DNA of 64,000 nt from Euleptes europaea (GCF_029931775.1 NC_079316.1:64172064-64236063), one strand, 5' to 3'. Positions 22,173-34,627 are shown, numbered from the stretch's first letter. Made by a program: numbers and translations. Notes: a model not told the origin generated them from the letters alone.

Positions 22173-22380
22173 TAGGGTTGCCAGGTCCCTCTTCGCCACC
22201 AGCGGGAATTTTGGGGGCAGAGCCTGAGAAGGGTAGGGTTTGGGGAGGGGAGGGGCTTCTATGCCATAGAGTTCAATTGCCAAAGCGGCCATTTTTCTCC
22301 AGGTGATCTGATCTCTATCGGCTGGAGATCAGTTGAATTAACAGGAGATCTCCTGATACTACCTGGCAGTTGGCAACCTG
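22173..22380 (-). mobile_element. TAGGGTTGCCA-family hAT-like MITE
   Basis: Full-length copy in the opposite orientation to its neighbour. The flanks ATTCTAAA and CTTCTAAA suggest an 8-bp duplication with one change. Confidence 0.9.
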
Positions 22381-22762
22381 ACTTCTAAACTGTCATATAG
22401 GAGCTGAGAACTGGAGAATGAGCGCAGTAATAGAGCTTAGAATGCAGGCCCAGACCCAGATTCCAATCACCTTTCAGCCAAGAGGTTCAATGGGTGGCCT
22501 TTGTCATTCTCCCTCAGCATAGCATCATAGAGATGTTTCTGAAGATAAAACTGGAGATGGAGGGAACCCGTATGTATGGTACCCTAAGCTCCGTGGAGGA
22601 ACATTGAAACACTGATAAATCAGTAATATTTTTTGGAAAAATGGGGGCATGAAGATTGTTTGGGAAAAAATATTAATAATCTTTTTAGAAAGCTGTTAAA
22701 GCACCTACTCATTTCCTTGCATGTCTTGCCTATCACATGCATGATCTTATCTCCCCCAAGCC

Positions 22763-22972
22763 TAGGGTTGCCAGGTCCCTCTTTGCCACCGGCGGGAGGT
22801 TTTTGGGGCGGAGCCTGAGGAGGGCAGGGTTTGGGAAGGGGAGGGACTTCAATGCCATAGAGTCCAATTGCCAAAGTGGCCAATTTTCTCCAGGTGAACT
22901 GATCTTTATTGGCTGGAGATCAGTTGTAATAGCAGGAGATCTCCAGCTAGTACCTGGAGGTTGGCAACCCTA
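22763..22972 (-). mobile_element. TAGGGTTGCCA-family hAT-like MITE, perfect TSD
   Basis: It runs TAGGGTTGCCAGGTCCC to GGTTGGCAACCCTA and is flanked by identical CCCAAGCC (22755-22762 and 22973-22980). This copy best defines the family as hAT-like: 11-bp terminal repeat and 8-bp duplication. Confidence 0.95.
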
Positions 22973-23134
22973 CCCAAGCCCCAATTCTGTGTAATTCAGA
23001 GGAGATATTTCCATTGCTTTCAATGGAAAAACACGTTTTATAGGCTTAAAGTCCCTGTTTCAAACCCCACATATCCATGTAGCATGGCTGGGACCAGACT
23101 TCTGCACAAGACCCTGGAGAGCTGCTACCAGGGT

Positions 23135-23365
23135 AGATAGACAAGATGTGTGTGTCTGTAAAGTGCCATCAAGTCGCAGCCAACTTATGGCAACCTCTTA
23201 TGGGGTTTTCAAGGCAAGAGACTAACAGAGGTGGTTTGCCAGTGCCTTCCTCTGCATAGCAACCCTGGTTTTCCTTGGTGGTCTGCCATCCAAATACTAA
23301 TTAGGGTTGACCTTGCTTAGCTTCTAAGATCTTACGAGATCGGGCTATACTATGCTGCCTTCCCT
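23135..23365 (-). mobile_element. 5S-rRNA-related SINE
   Basis: On the - strand the 5-prime part matches the internal promoter half of 5S rRNA. Here in + orientation it reads CATCCAAATACTAATTAGGG and TGCTTAGCTTCTAAGATC, which complements the 5S AGCTAAGCAGGGTC...TACTTGGATGG region. The 3-prime domain is GTGGTTTGCCAGTGCCTTCC to AAGTCGCAGCCAACTTATGG. This architecture is known for SINE3-type elements. Confidence 0.8.
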
Positions 23366-23559
23366 CGATAGACAAGATAGATGTAAATAGATGAACCAAT
23401 GATCTGACAGGATATGAGGCAGCTTCATGTGTACCCTTTGATCAACCATTGCCTAGCTGGGGAAATACAGAAATACCCAGATTATTTTCCGAAACTTTGG
23501 ATCTCTTTTCCTAGGGAGATTCATGTGTCTCCCTCTATTGGTGTGTTCTATGAGTGGGT

Positions 23560-23765
23560 GAATACTTTTTGTTTGTTTGTTTCATTTGGCACACTCCTCC
23601 TCCCTGGTTTTGGTGCTGTGATTATATGTCTAATTTGAATTATTTTACATATTATTTTAAATGCTGTTTTAATGTTGATGCTTTCACGTTCACTGCTTTG
23701 GGGACCATATTTGTGTGGGAAAATGGCATTAAAGTGTTTTAAAGAAAATAAATAAATAAAATCCC
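23560..23765 (+). repeat. Probable LINE 3-prime end
   Basis: An AT-rich tail ends in TTAAAGAAAATAAATAAATA, preceded by a CTTTGGGGACCATATTTGTG-like segment. This resembles other L2/CR1-group tails in the window. No coding part is seen. Confidence 0.4.
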
Positions 23766-25858
23766 AATATGCTGGAGAATACATTTCTGTCCTGCTGAGG
23801 TTCCACCATAACTCTAAATGTGGAGATCAGAACAGGATCCTAGCTAGAGAACTCAGTGTTCACATAATAGCAGGTATCTCCAAGCTTCTTCTTCCCTTAG
23901 TCATTTTCCACATTGAATATTTCTATTATGTCCTACAGTCTCTTTTGCATGTTCCGGGTGGCTTGGGATGGTTGCAGGCAAAATCTGAGATCTGAAATGG
24001 TGAAATGTCAGTGGGTGTAAGTTAAGTGAGCAAAACGAAAAGCATGAGCCACAGAAAACAGAGGAATGAGGATACAACCAACAGGAATAAGATGAGTCTG
24101 AGTTACGAGCTGCCTGGACATCCCACACATGGAAAAATACATAATTAGGATACATGCAGACAAAGTCCACACCCACCAAAATCTAGTTGCCATTCGGATC
24201 GCTTCCTTAGGGACTTTGCCATCTTATATATGCACTTCTCAATCGTGTGCATAGTAAGGAAACAGCACAATAGAAGAACAAGCTGAATGAGGATTTCACA
24301 GCGTTAATGGGAACTGGATTTATAATGGTAAGTAGCTGATAAGATATAACTTTCTTCAGGGCAATCTAGTTAGTATGGGAAAGCAAGAAGGATTAATGAG
24401 AACAGAAACACAACAGGGAAACAAGGTCAATTATTCAGCCATTGTGGGGGGGGGGGGAGGATAGTGTTAAGTGATCCAAAAGAATGTTTGTTCACAATAT
24501 GAAAAACTCCCAGCATAAAAAGGCAATACAGCATGCCCTCTAGTGGTGGGTGGATGATGAATTACAGATATCTCAATGGTTCTTGAGGATTCAAATCCAA
24601 ATCAAGGATTTTACAATTACCACACCCACCCCATCCCTTTATCTTCATTTGCTATTTCAGAATCTGTCCCAAGAGGCAGTGTCATAATTTAGGTGGGCAG
24701 AAATGGTGGATACGTAAATTGTCTCATCAATTATTGGTATTCTGGATTATGAGTTCAAAGAAGGACTGCGCAGTACAGAAGAAATATTTAAGGTCTTTGA
24801 ATGAAGTCCTCCTTGAACTATGTTAATTATCTCTGTCAACCTTTTTTTCCCCATTATCTATTGCCAGTAAATTGACCAAAGCTCAGTACACAAAACTATA
24901 GGCAACTGACTACAGCCCCATTCTACAAGTGAATAAGTAATTGTCCAGTAAGACAGGTTGCATTGGATATTCAGTCCAGAAGTATGTTGTTGTGCTTTTA
25001 AGGGCGCCAACCCATAACATTTCTTTTCCATTGCCAAAATAAGTGTTTGTAGAAGGTGAAATCCAAATGCTAAAACTCTGATTTTTGTACAGAGCTAGAA
25101 GTAACAGTGTAGCTTTAAAATGAAATCATCATTTTTTAGAAATGCTTTCTATATGGAAATAAGCCCCATCTGTAATCTAAAAAATAGCATTTGCAAAAGT
25201 AAACATGTTTCGTGGCTAAAAAGCAGAATTTCTAAGTATTCCAAATAGTACAGAAAAATACACTAGATCTTTTCCCAGGTCATGCATTCACTTTAATGTA
25301 TTCATGGCCAGTTTCAAGGATTACATACCTGACATCAATCCAATGACTCAAAGAGAATTAAGCATCAATTAATCAACCCACATTATCTTTTGTTCATTAA
25401 CGTATCAGATTGTGACCATCCCATTAATATAATAGCTATTGTATTTGAATGTATATGGGGAAATGGTGGAATTGGCCAAGCTGGTTAATGGGAATCTTGA
25501 GAATTAGCATTGTTTCAACATTTTTACCCGTTCAGATAATCAAACCATGTATCAGGCAAGCCAAAATCTTCTGCACAAACTGCTCTAAGTACAACAAAAT
25601 TAATAGTTTGAGGCGAGGGGGGTCTGGTGGAAACTTGATATTATATGAAAGCTAACCAAAGCCTAGAACTGTAATATTTTGGATTTTATTTTACAGTACA
25701 GCCATTACAAATAGATTTTTTTAGTTACCGTATCTCTTCACTTTGATTCCTGACTTGCATGCCATGATCCTCTAACCATGTAATGTGATGCAATTCTTCT
25801 GATTCCAGTGGTTATAAAAGTGCAGTCCTGAACAGAATTGAAATGACTGCATTTAGAA
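23766..25858. other. Intergenic, nothing recognised
   Basis: A poly-G run lies near 24446-24458. There is no named repeat end and no lipase exon. Confidence 0.45.
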
Positions 25859-26144
25859 CACTGTTTCCCAACCAGGGGTCCGTGGACCCCCAGAGGTCCG
25901 TGAGAACTAAATTAAGGTCCGCGAAACAAAGTTATAAACCCATAATAAATTAATATTTTCAATTAAAAGTTCTCTATTATAAAAATATATATTCAAATAT
26001 TATTCTAAGTTTAATGTTTAACTAACAGTTATGATTAAAGTTTATTTTCAAATTCTCAGAATTTTTATTTTGAACCTTGGGGTCCCTGCACCAAACAAAA
26101 AAGTCCTAGTGGTCCCTGGTCAAAAAAAGGTTGGAAAACCACTG
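25859..26144. mobile_element. hAT-like MITE of the 'CAGTGGTTCCCAACC' group, perfect TSD
   Basis: The ends CACTGTTTCCCAACC and GGTTGGAAAACCACTG are flanked by identical ATTTAGAA (25851-25858 and 26145-26152). The AT-rich core (TAAACCCATAATAAATTAAT and so on) is almost the exact reverse complement of the copy at 33051-33335. Confidence 0.9.
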
Positions 26145-26392
26145 ATTTAGAAGAACATAATTCTATTTAGAATTGCAATTTGAGTCTCCTTGGTGGACTC
26201 AATGCTAGAATGATGCCAATACGCATACTGATTCCAAATGTCCACGTTTTGTTCCTAGACATGTGTGTGTGTGTGAATTAGCTCCATTCAGAAGTCTGTC
26301 CACAGGTCATTAATGTTACCAATGTACCAGAGTCCCCATTACATACTAACAGTTTTTGGAAAAAATGTTAACAATAGTGACACCTTTATAGA

Positions 26393-26699
26393 GAGCCAGT
26401 GTGGTGTAATGGTTAAGAGCAGTGGTTTGGAGCGGTGGACTCTAATCTGGAGTACCAGGCTTGATTCCCCACTCCGCCACATGAGCGGCAGACACTAATC
26501 TGGTGAACCTGGTTTGTTTCCCCACTCCTACACATGAAGCCAACTGGCTGAACTTGGGCTAGTCACAGCTCTCTCTGCCCCACCTACCTCACAGGGTGTC
26601 TGTTGTGGGGAGGGGAAGGAAGGTGATTGGAAGCCAGATTGATTCTTCCTTAAGTGGTAGAGAAAATCAGCATATAAAAACCAACTCTTCTTCTTCTAT
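26393..26699 (+). mobile_element. tRNA-derived SINE (Sauria type), nearly full length
   Basis: The head GAGCCAGTGTGGTGTAATGG has A-box and B-box-like parts (GGTTAAGAGCAGTGG, GCTTGATTCCCCACTCC). The body includes CTAGTCACAGCTCTCTCTGC and CACCTACCTCACAGGGTGTC. The tail is AGCATATAAAAACCAACTCT with TTC repeats. Confidence 0.88.
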
Positions 26700-27654
26700 A
26701 TTGTGATTGCCTGGTGTCCTTTTGTTTATTAGTGTGGTGTTTACAGTGGCTTCAGACCAGGGAAATCCTTGCCACATTAGCAGAGTACCTTACCCAGATC
26801 CTCATAGGCCACCCTAATGCAACACCAGTGCCCCTTTATACTCAATTCTATCCCCGGCCTTCCCCTTTTTCATATAGAGTTTCCCCACACCCCAGGCTCC
26901 TTACTAGTCTCTTATCTAGAGTCCATGCCCCCATGCCGTCCCTTTAGCCAGTGCCCTAAAGTCTTCCCCAAGTCCATCCCTTTCCCCATCAGCCAAGCCT
27001 CCAGGGGTTCTGTGTGCTTTTCTAATGAGAAGTCAGAGGCACCTTTTATCCTCTGTCTGGCTCTGCTGCCACCTGGTCACTTCGCTTCTCTTTTCTGGCG
27101 TTCCCTTCGGGGAAAGAAGTCGGCCCTCCTGGATCCAGGTCAGCCAGCTTCCCTGGGGTCTCCCTCCTTGGAACAACCTCGGAGTCCTCTCCACAGCAGC
27201 CCTCTTTCCTTCTCTACCGGTTACCTTCCACAGCGCTCTCCTTTTGGGCACAGCTCAGAGGCGTCAGCTTCCTTCCTTTTCTCCTGCTGACCTGCGTCTT
27301 CCTTCTCTTTGAAAGCTTCTCCGCCCCCACATAGCCTCCAGCTGTTCCCTGGGTCAGCTTTAAAAGCACTCTCCTGGCCGTCCCTTCCCCACCCCTTCAT
27401 CAGCTCCAGGGAATTACTTTCATCCTGGTTGTTTTCCCCTCCAGGCTGGCTGATTACCATCTCTTGGCACCTGTTGAGCCTTCCCGGCCCAGCCTGTCGG
27501 CCACAATTAATTTTTTATTGTTCATTTAAAAAATTGCCATGTTGTGATACAGCTACATTTCATTTTCAGATGCATTGCACATTATTTATTTGAGTTCCTT
27601 TTCACATATTTGGTTGCATTTAATACAAGGACAGAACATTATTTAAAGGTTTAG
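26700..27654. other. Intergenic, C/T-rich block of unknown nature
   Basis: About 26820-27500 is C-rich with open frames on both strands, none with family resemblance. It could be an old repeat or a regulatory block. The sequence does not decide. Confidence 0.35.
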
Positions 27655-27865
27655 ATGTAGTGTGGTACAGATTAGGATTGGAGAGACCCAGGTTTGAATC
27701 CCCACTCTGCCATGGAAGCTTGCTGGGTGACCTTGGGCTAGACTCACACTTTCAGCCTAACCTACCTCATAGGGTTGTTGTGAAGATACAATGGGAGTAG
27801 AACAATGCAATTCTCCCATCGGAGAAAAAGACGGGGTATAAATGAAGAAAACAAATAAATATAAT
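27655..27865 (+). mobile_element. tRNA-derived SINE (short type, A-rich tail)
   Basis: The parts are CCAGGTTTGAATCCCCACTC (B-box), TTGCTGGGTGACCTTGGGCT, CTAACCTACCTCATAGGGTT, and a tail GGGTATAAATGAAGAAAAC with AAATAAATA. The same type occurs at 40262. Confidence 0.75.
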
Positions 27866-28320
27866 ATGCATATCAAAAAAGATCTGGTTCACATTATTAG
27901 TAATCCATAATAATGAAATAAACTGTTATTATGGATTATGTGAAGAAGATGTATATTAATAGTGATGAGCAAACTCTCACCACATTTAAGTTTGAAATAC
28001 ATTATAAATTTTACATGCAAGCATTATAGGTATTCTGAACCACTAGATATTACTTGAAGTGCTACCGAAGACATGCAATTCCTAGTCCACAGACAATCTT
28101 CTTAAGTCCCATTCAAATTCATAAAATGTCAGAAAACTTATCTAGCTATCACAATTTTATCCTACTTTTCCTCCAATTAGCCCAGTGTAGCATACTTTCT
28201 TAAATGATATCGCTTAAACAGCCAAAAGGCCACAAGCAGCATCACACTAATATAATGCCCAAAATTAACCCTTTCTATATTTAATCACGTCCGCAAAAAT
28301 TTAGCCACTAATAATGTGAT

Positions 28321-29425
28321 TCATTTATCTGTACCAAATAACAACCATTGAGTTAAGCTTTGTGGGGAGAGATAAAACGTATTAAGTGGGAGTTGCCCTA
28401 AATATTTCTGCCTCAGATCATCCCAACAATAATAGTGTAGCAAAATATGTTCCAGGGTCTCTGTATAGCCATCCCCACATACGCAGCTTCTATCTGAATA
28501 GGGAATACCTGCAAAGTGTCCTTCGGTAACCCTAGATGGGAAAGCATTCAGCCTAGCCAACATAAACACTCTTCTGTACCAGAGGGATTACACCATAGGT
28601 AGCCACAGAGCAAACTCGCTGAGCCCTCTCCAGCATACTACCCTAGATTTAATTTCATTCATCTTGAACGCCTCATTAGAGTTAAAACCCAGCTGCTGCA
28701 ATCTATTTGCAATAACTTTCCATGAAGGTGGTAATTCAGGCTTCATTGTTATCAAAGGATTACTTATATTATCGAAGGCTCTTGTAAAAAACAAAAAAAA
28801 AAACACCAAATCCCTAAAATGACCTATATTAGAAAACACCATAGAGGGGATTTTAGGTGAGGAAAAGGTTAACATATAAAGTTCTCCATAGATGGGACCC
28901 TGAAGTTTTTCTACGTATTTCAAATCAATAAAAGAAATGGGCACCCTCAGCAAGAAAGAATGGTGTCGTAAACTATTTCTTTTCCCCCCACCAATTAATC
29001 CATCTACCCTGATAGGGAAAAATCGTGATCGCTACCTGAGATCTATTTAATTGCAGCCTACCCCTTCCATTGGAGGTTACTCCAAAAAGGCTGTTTCTCA
29101 GTAAAGATTCTCTCTTTAAAGAGTAACTTTCTTCCTTACAAACTGGGTCAGACTTCTTTATAGGTGAACGGATCTTTTTTTGGAGAATTTGATAAATAAT
29201 CCATTATAAGCTCCAACTTCTCATAAATTAACTTTAAAGTATCACTATTAAAGTCATCTGAGTAGCTAATAGTTCCATTTCATCAGTTTTCTTTTTAATG
29301 GAGCAATCCATATCTGCACCCAATAGAAAAAGGTCTTCTAAACCTTGGCTTAGATTAGAAACCTCATCCCCACCAGACTCCATCTCTAGGGTCTCAAACT
29401 GTTTTTTAAGAGACAAAGGGGGCAA
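28321..29425 (-). mobile_element. Non-LTR retrotransposon ORF remnant (C-terminal part)
   Basis: On the - strand, RLNAFPSRVTEGHFAGIPYS followed by CVCGDGYTETLEHILLH is the cysteine/histidine-rich C-terminal segment (C-x-C-x(n)-H-x(4)-H) of LINE ORF2 proteins. A further upstream - frame (28588-28953) includes ITMKPELPPSWKVIANRLQQ and MNEIKSRVVCWRGLSEF. A frame at 29234-29425 may be its start region. The clade is not certain. Confidence 0.55.
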
Positions 29426-29686
29426 TTTATTTGTTAAAAACTTTTCTAGCCTACTTTGCTTGGCTTTTATAAAAGGTTCATCATCAGTCTGTCATGGCTG
29501 CTTCTTACTCATCTTTAACAAAAAACTAAAAACCACTCTCTCCTCTTTCTGCCAGAAAAAAAATCTTAAAATAGTAAAGTAAGATAGGGACAAATAAACT
29601 AAAATTAAACTAAAGAAAAAAGAAAAAGAAAGAACCAAATAAATAACTATACACACACAACTACAACTTCACCCTTACTAACACCA

Positions 29687-30222
29687 ACAGCGTATTCCTG
29701 AACCTGAAGGGCGAAAGCCCTTAGGAGGCCAGGAAGGAGCTGTGCCGGCATTGGGGCCTCCCGCGCCGGCATCCGGCCAACTTATGTCAGCATTAGTGGC
29801 CCCAACACTGGCGGGATGGCTTGGACGCCGGTCACTGCCGTGGCAGTGCCGCCCCGGGATGCCAACGGGGCCTTCCGCTGGTGTCCCACCGGTGTAAAGG
29901 CCCGCGCCGGCATCCCAGGAGGCATCCTGGCATCCCGGAAGGCATTCCCAGGGTGCACTGGGGGGAGGAGCTGCCGTTAGGCAGCTTCCTATCCCCTTTC
30001 GCCCCATGAACGCCGGCGTGGAGAAGAGCAAGGCTGCATCTGCTTTTTAGCAGGCACAGCCTCACATTTCTCTATGGGGCAAAAAGACCCCGTTTCACAA
30101 AAAAAGCCTCTAAAAGGCTTTTTTTTGGGGGGGGGGGTCTGCATGCAGGCAACAGCTTTAGGAGGCGGCGCGACAGCGCCACCTCCCCGCTGTCCACGCA
30201 CGCCAAATGTCAGAATGCGCTG
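29687..30222. mobile_element. GC-rich TIR element, copy 3
   Basis: It starts ACAGCGTATTCCTGAACCTG and ends near TCAGAATGCGCTG. It shares the AAGGGCGAAAGCCCTTAGG stem-loop and the TTGGGGCCTCCCGCGCCGG block with copy 2. A poly-G run lies near 30127-30137. Confidence 0.65.
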
Positions 30223-30486
30223 CAGATCTTCTGAAACTTCTAACACTAATAAATCTTCGGAAAATCCTAAGCAATTAAAGCTAACATAAAAGACCAAGAG
30301 GCTATCAGAACAGCAGAGAGAGCCAAAAATCACACTGCTCCCTCCTTAATTAGCACTAAAATAAAAAGATGAGGGGAGCTGATCAAATACCTTAAACTAC
30401 CTAAGTAAAACAAATGAAAAGATGTAATATGAAAATATATATAAAGTAAAAAAAAGAAAAGAACGAATTAAATTAGAAAGATACTA

Positions 30487-30941
30487 ACAGCCCATTCCTG
30501 AAAATACGGCGTGCGGAGTTGGCCGGGAAGAGGCACAGTAGTGCCTCTTCCTAAGCCGAATTGTGCATGCCGTTAATTAAAAAAAAGCCATTTCGCGGGT
30601 TTTTTTGGTTTAACTGGGGCCTTTCACCCCATAGGGAACAGCAAGGCCGCGCCTGCTAAAAAGCAGGCGCAGCACCACCTTTCCCGGCATCAGCGTACTG
30701 GGCCAAACCAGGATAGGGAGCCACCCGGCTTGCCCTCGGAACACCCCCCTGTGCTGGCGTGGCCAATGTACGCCGTGGCCTGTGACACAGAGAGGCCATG
30801 CTGGCGGAGGGGCGAGGCACGGCTCCACAGCGCTTGGGCACCGGTGGAGCCACCCTCCCCGCCAGCGATTACATGCACTTATGCTGGCGCCGGGGTCAGG
30901 CCTCTTCCTAAAGGTTTCCCACCCCCCCAGGAATGGGCTGT
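30487..30941. mobile_element. GC-rich TIR element, copy 4, perfect 9-bp TSD
   Basis: It starts ACAGCCCATTCCTGA and ends AGGAATGGGCTGT, and is flanked by identical 9-mers AAGATACTA (30478-30486 and 30942-30950). The 9-bp duplication separates this family from the 8-bp hAT copies around it and would fit a Mutator-like or related superfamily. No coding frame is present. Confidence 0.8.
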
Positions 30942-31175
30942 AAGATACTAAGACACACTTTTACATAGCTAATACAGAGGCGGGGGGAAAACAAGGAGAA
31001 AAAAAATAAAAACTAAGCTACACATGTAGACTCCAAGGACAGTCATTCGAGGGAAGAGAAAACAAGTCTGCACTTTTATCAAACAAATTAAGATAAAACT
31101 AAAAAGAGTAAAACTCCTTAATAGAACAAGAGCTGATAGCAACCATCAAACTAGCACCGGAAACCGGAAGTCCCA

Positions 31176-31335
31176 GTGTGGCACACATGGCCCTCTTCTC
31201 CTGCATTCTATCTTCACAACACCCCTATAAAGTAGGTAAGGCTGAGAATGACTGACCCAAGGCCACACATAGAGCTGAATGAGGATTTCCATTTACTGTC
31301 AGACATTTTTTCCACCACATCACACTGGCTCTCCT
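31176..31335 (-). mobile_element. tRNA-derived SINE fragment
   Basis: In reverse complement it carries GGAGAGCCAGTGTGATGTGG and TGGGTCAGTCATTCTCAGCC, ending in a TTGTGAAGATAGAATGCAGG body. The 3-prime tail is short. Confidence 0.6.
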
Positions 31336-31605
31336 TACTGCATGGCTCACTAGAGTCCTATTAAGTGATCTTAATGTGACATAAGAGTGACTAACATTCC
31401 TTAGATTTGTCCCTCTCACTTTTAAAGAAAATGATTTATTTTAATTGTTCTTGATGCATTTTTGTTTTATGTGGCTAGTTGTCTCAGGAAGATTCTGGAG
31501 AGATTCTGGGACATAAATGCTTTTAGATAAGCAAACATCTCTGGAATAATTACACATTTATGTTGTTTAGGTAGGCTTTAACATGTATACTTAAATTTAT
31601 TTCAG

Positions 31606-31654
31606 GTTAATGGAATTTGGATTGCTGTCCTTTTTCTCCTTGGCTCAGTAGAAG
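31606..31654 (+). other. Signal-peptide exon lacking the expected ATG
   Basis: This exon has the same length (49 nt) and phase as the signal-peptide exon of the third lipase gene, where ATG is the first codon after the acceptor. Here the first codon is GTT. The only ATG (31610) is out of frame and soon meets a stop. In-frame sequence upstream hits TAA near 31587. Either an upstream exon supplies the start or the gene can no longer be translated normally. Confidence 0.7.
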
Positions 31655-33444
31655 GTGAGACAATATTTCATAGATTATGTCTTTCTAGAGATGCTGAACA
31701 ATTTCATGTTTAACAAATCAGTAAGAAACTAGATACTGACCACCTATTCTAAGGATATTTGTTTGGATGTAAGGAAAGTTTCATACACATCAGTGTGATT
31801 TACTTCCGGGTAAATGTTTAAATCCAGGTTTAAGTGTGTTATAACTTACAGCCAAATTCTACAACAGTTGCATGGAATCCTGTTGGATTCTTGAAGAAAG
31901 GTTACGCCACCTGGTGGCAGGAAGCAAAGGCAGGTTTTCTCCAAAATGCAGCATGCTATTTTTCTATGCAAAAGTGACAAACACTTACTTATACGGAAGA
32001 AAGTAGAGGAATGCATTCAGGGACGTCACAGGTGTGAGGATTGGAACTTGCTCCCTATCCTGGTGGCCCCACCAATCAATGACTTTGATCAAACTGAAGA
32101 AGAAGCAACATCCTTTAGGGACTGGTGTAGTTAAAATCTGAAAACTGGCAGACCTAATTTAGTAGTCCGTCCTGATGCTTACGCCAGAGTCCTACTGTTC
32201 CATTAGGTAGGGATAGAACAACTCACAGTATAAAAAAGCTGGGGGTACAGAACTGAAATGTGTGTGTGTGTGTGGGGGGGCTCTCTGGCATTTGGACTCC
32301 TGGATTATGGCAATGTACTTTGCAGATAATTTCTTTCTCTCTGAAGACAAGTTAATGCCGTCCTCCATCTCCCAGGGAAAATTCAAGCCTCATGGGCCCT
32401 TGCCCATTCAATGGTGAAGAGCAGCCCAATCTCATACAATTCTCCTCCCAGTGAGATCACATGTACATTTCCTAGAATCATTCAGCAAGGTGGCTGCAGA
32501 GAATGACAATGTGTGTTTACCCTCCCACTTGTGGGGAGGGTAAAGCTGCTGATTGGATCAGGAAAGCTGTACGTGAACTAGGGACCAATTCTATTTTAAC
32601 TATGTCAAGAAATGTTGTTGCTTTTCTTGTCTGGCTTCCCTTTAAAGCCCAGTGTGGTACTTCTCTTTGAGCAGCTGCCCCCCCTCCCCCCATGCTTTCT
32701 ACTTTTTCTGGGCAAATGAATAATTTAAAATCCAGCTCCACAGCTAGGGTTGCCAACCTCCAGGTACTAGCTGGAGATCTCCTGCTATTACAACTGATCT
32801 CCAGCCAGTAGAGATACGTTCACCTGGAGAAAATGGCCGCTTTGGCAATTGGACTCTATGGCATTGAAGTCCCTCCCCCCCAAACCCCACCCTCCTCAAG
32901 CTCCACCCCAAAAATCTCCAGGTATTTCCCAACCCAGAGCTGGCAACCCTATCCACAGCTGTAGTTTTCCAGATCTCTTGGAGCAGGCCAGCCTGCTCTG
33001 CCCTGTTGTCCTGCAGGGGGCAGCAGAGTGCTTGGCACTAAAACTTAGAGCAGTGGTTCCCAACCTTTTTTTGACCAGGGACCACTAGGACTTTTTTGTT
33101 CGGTGCAGGGACCCCAAGGTTCAAAATAAAAATTCAGATAATTTGAAAATAAACTTTAATCATAACTGTTAGTTAAACATTAAACTTAGAATAATATTTG
33201 AATATATATTTTTATAATAGAGAACTTTTAATTGAAAATATTAATTTATTATGGGTTTATAACTTTGTTTCGCGGACCTTAATTTAGTTCTCGCGGACCC
33301 CTGGGGGTCCACGGACCCCTGGTTGGGAACCAGTGGCTTAGAGTAAGCTGCCTTTCTTTTATGGAAGTTAACAATAATTGCTCCTTTTGCTCTTCAGCTT
33401 GCACTCAGTCTTTTAGTAAAAGGTTTTAAAACTTTGTCAGGAGG

Positions 33445-33506
<62 letters not shown>

Positions 33507-34627
33507 CTCTACGCAGGGTTACCCTTGAGACTGATCCGGAAACTGCAACTGGTCCAGAATGCAGCGGCATGGGTCCTGACCAAGACCTTTGGACAGCACA
33601 TATCCAACCAGCGCTCCACCAGCTGCACTGGCTCCAGATTGAATTCCGGATCAAGTTCAAGGTCTTGGTATTAACCTTCAAAGCCCTCAACAGTCTGGGA
33701 CCACTGTGCCTGCGGGACAGCCTCTCCATATATACCCCTCAAAGAGCTTTACCATCTGCCGAGAAAAATCTGTTGGTGATCCCTGGCCCAAAGAATGTCT
33801 GGCTGTCCTCAGCCGGGGCCTTCTTGGCTGTGGCCCTGTCCTAGTGGGACTCTCTGTCTAATAAGACCTTCACCCTGTGGGATTTGGCACAATTCCATAG
33901 GGCATGCAAGATGGAGATGTCCTGCCAGGCCTATGGTTGAGGGCAGCAACAGTTATCATCAGTAGCTGGCCTCCCTCCCCTTCCTCCTGCTTCTTCCTTC
34001 ACCCCTCTTTCCGTTTGCCCCTTCCCTTCTCCTTCCTACTTACCTCCCCCCTATCCCTTTTCTGTTCCCCTTCTCTTATCTTTCTCCGGTCCATCTCCTT
34101 CTTCCTGAAGCAGGACATCAGATAAGATGGTTGAATGACAGCGGCTGGAATAACATTACTCCTTATGGGAATTAATAGCGCCAACTAGACCAGGGCTTCT
34201 TAAACTTTTTCTACTTGTGACCCCTTTTCGCCCGAGAAATTTTTACACGACCCTGGGTATATTACATAGGTATACAAATCAAACATTTATTGATAATAAA
34301 TCATAAAGAACTTTATTTTAAAACAATTCTTTGGTATAGGTTCAGGAACCTTTTACTGTTGCCAAATTTTTCACGATCCCCACATTCAGTCATGCACCCC
34401 CATATGGGGCCGCGACCCACACTTTAAGAAGCTTTGATCTAGACAGCTTAGAATTACTGTAATATTCAGTGTTATTTAATTTTAATGTAGTGATTTTTAA
34501 ATTGTTGTTTATTATGTATTATTGTATATACCTATTCAATGTTTATATATCCTATGGTGTTCACTGCCCTGAGCCTGGCTTTAAATATAAATAAAATTTA
34601 TTTTAGAAATCATAAATTTATTATTAC

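Noticed and set aside
23135-23365. 5S rRNA gene
   Set aside because: Only the internal control-region half is present, attached to a SINE tail; no complete 5S gene or terminator.
33434-33844. Cys-Val repeat protein
   Set aside because: Translation of a (TG)n microsatellite joined to a LINE tail.
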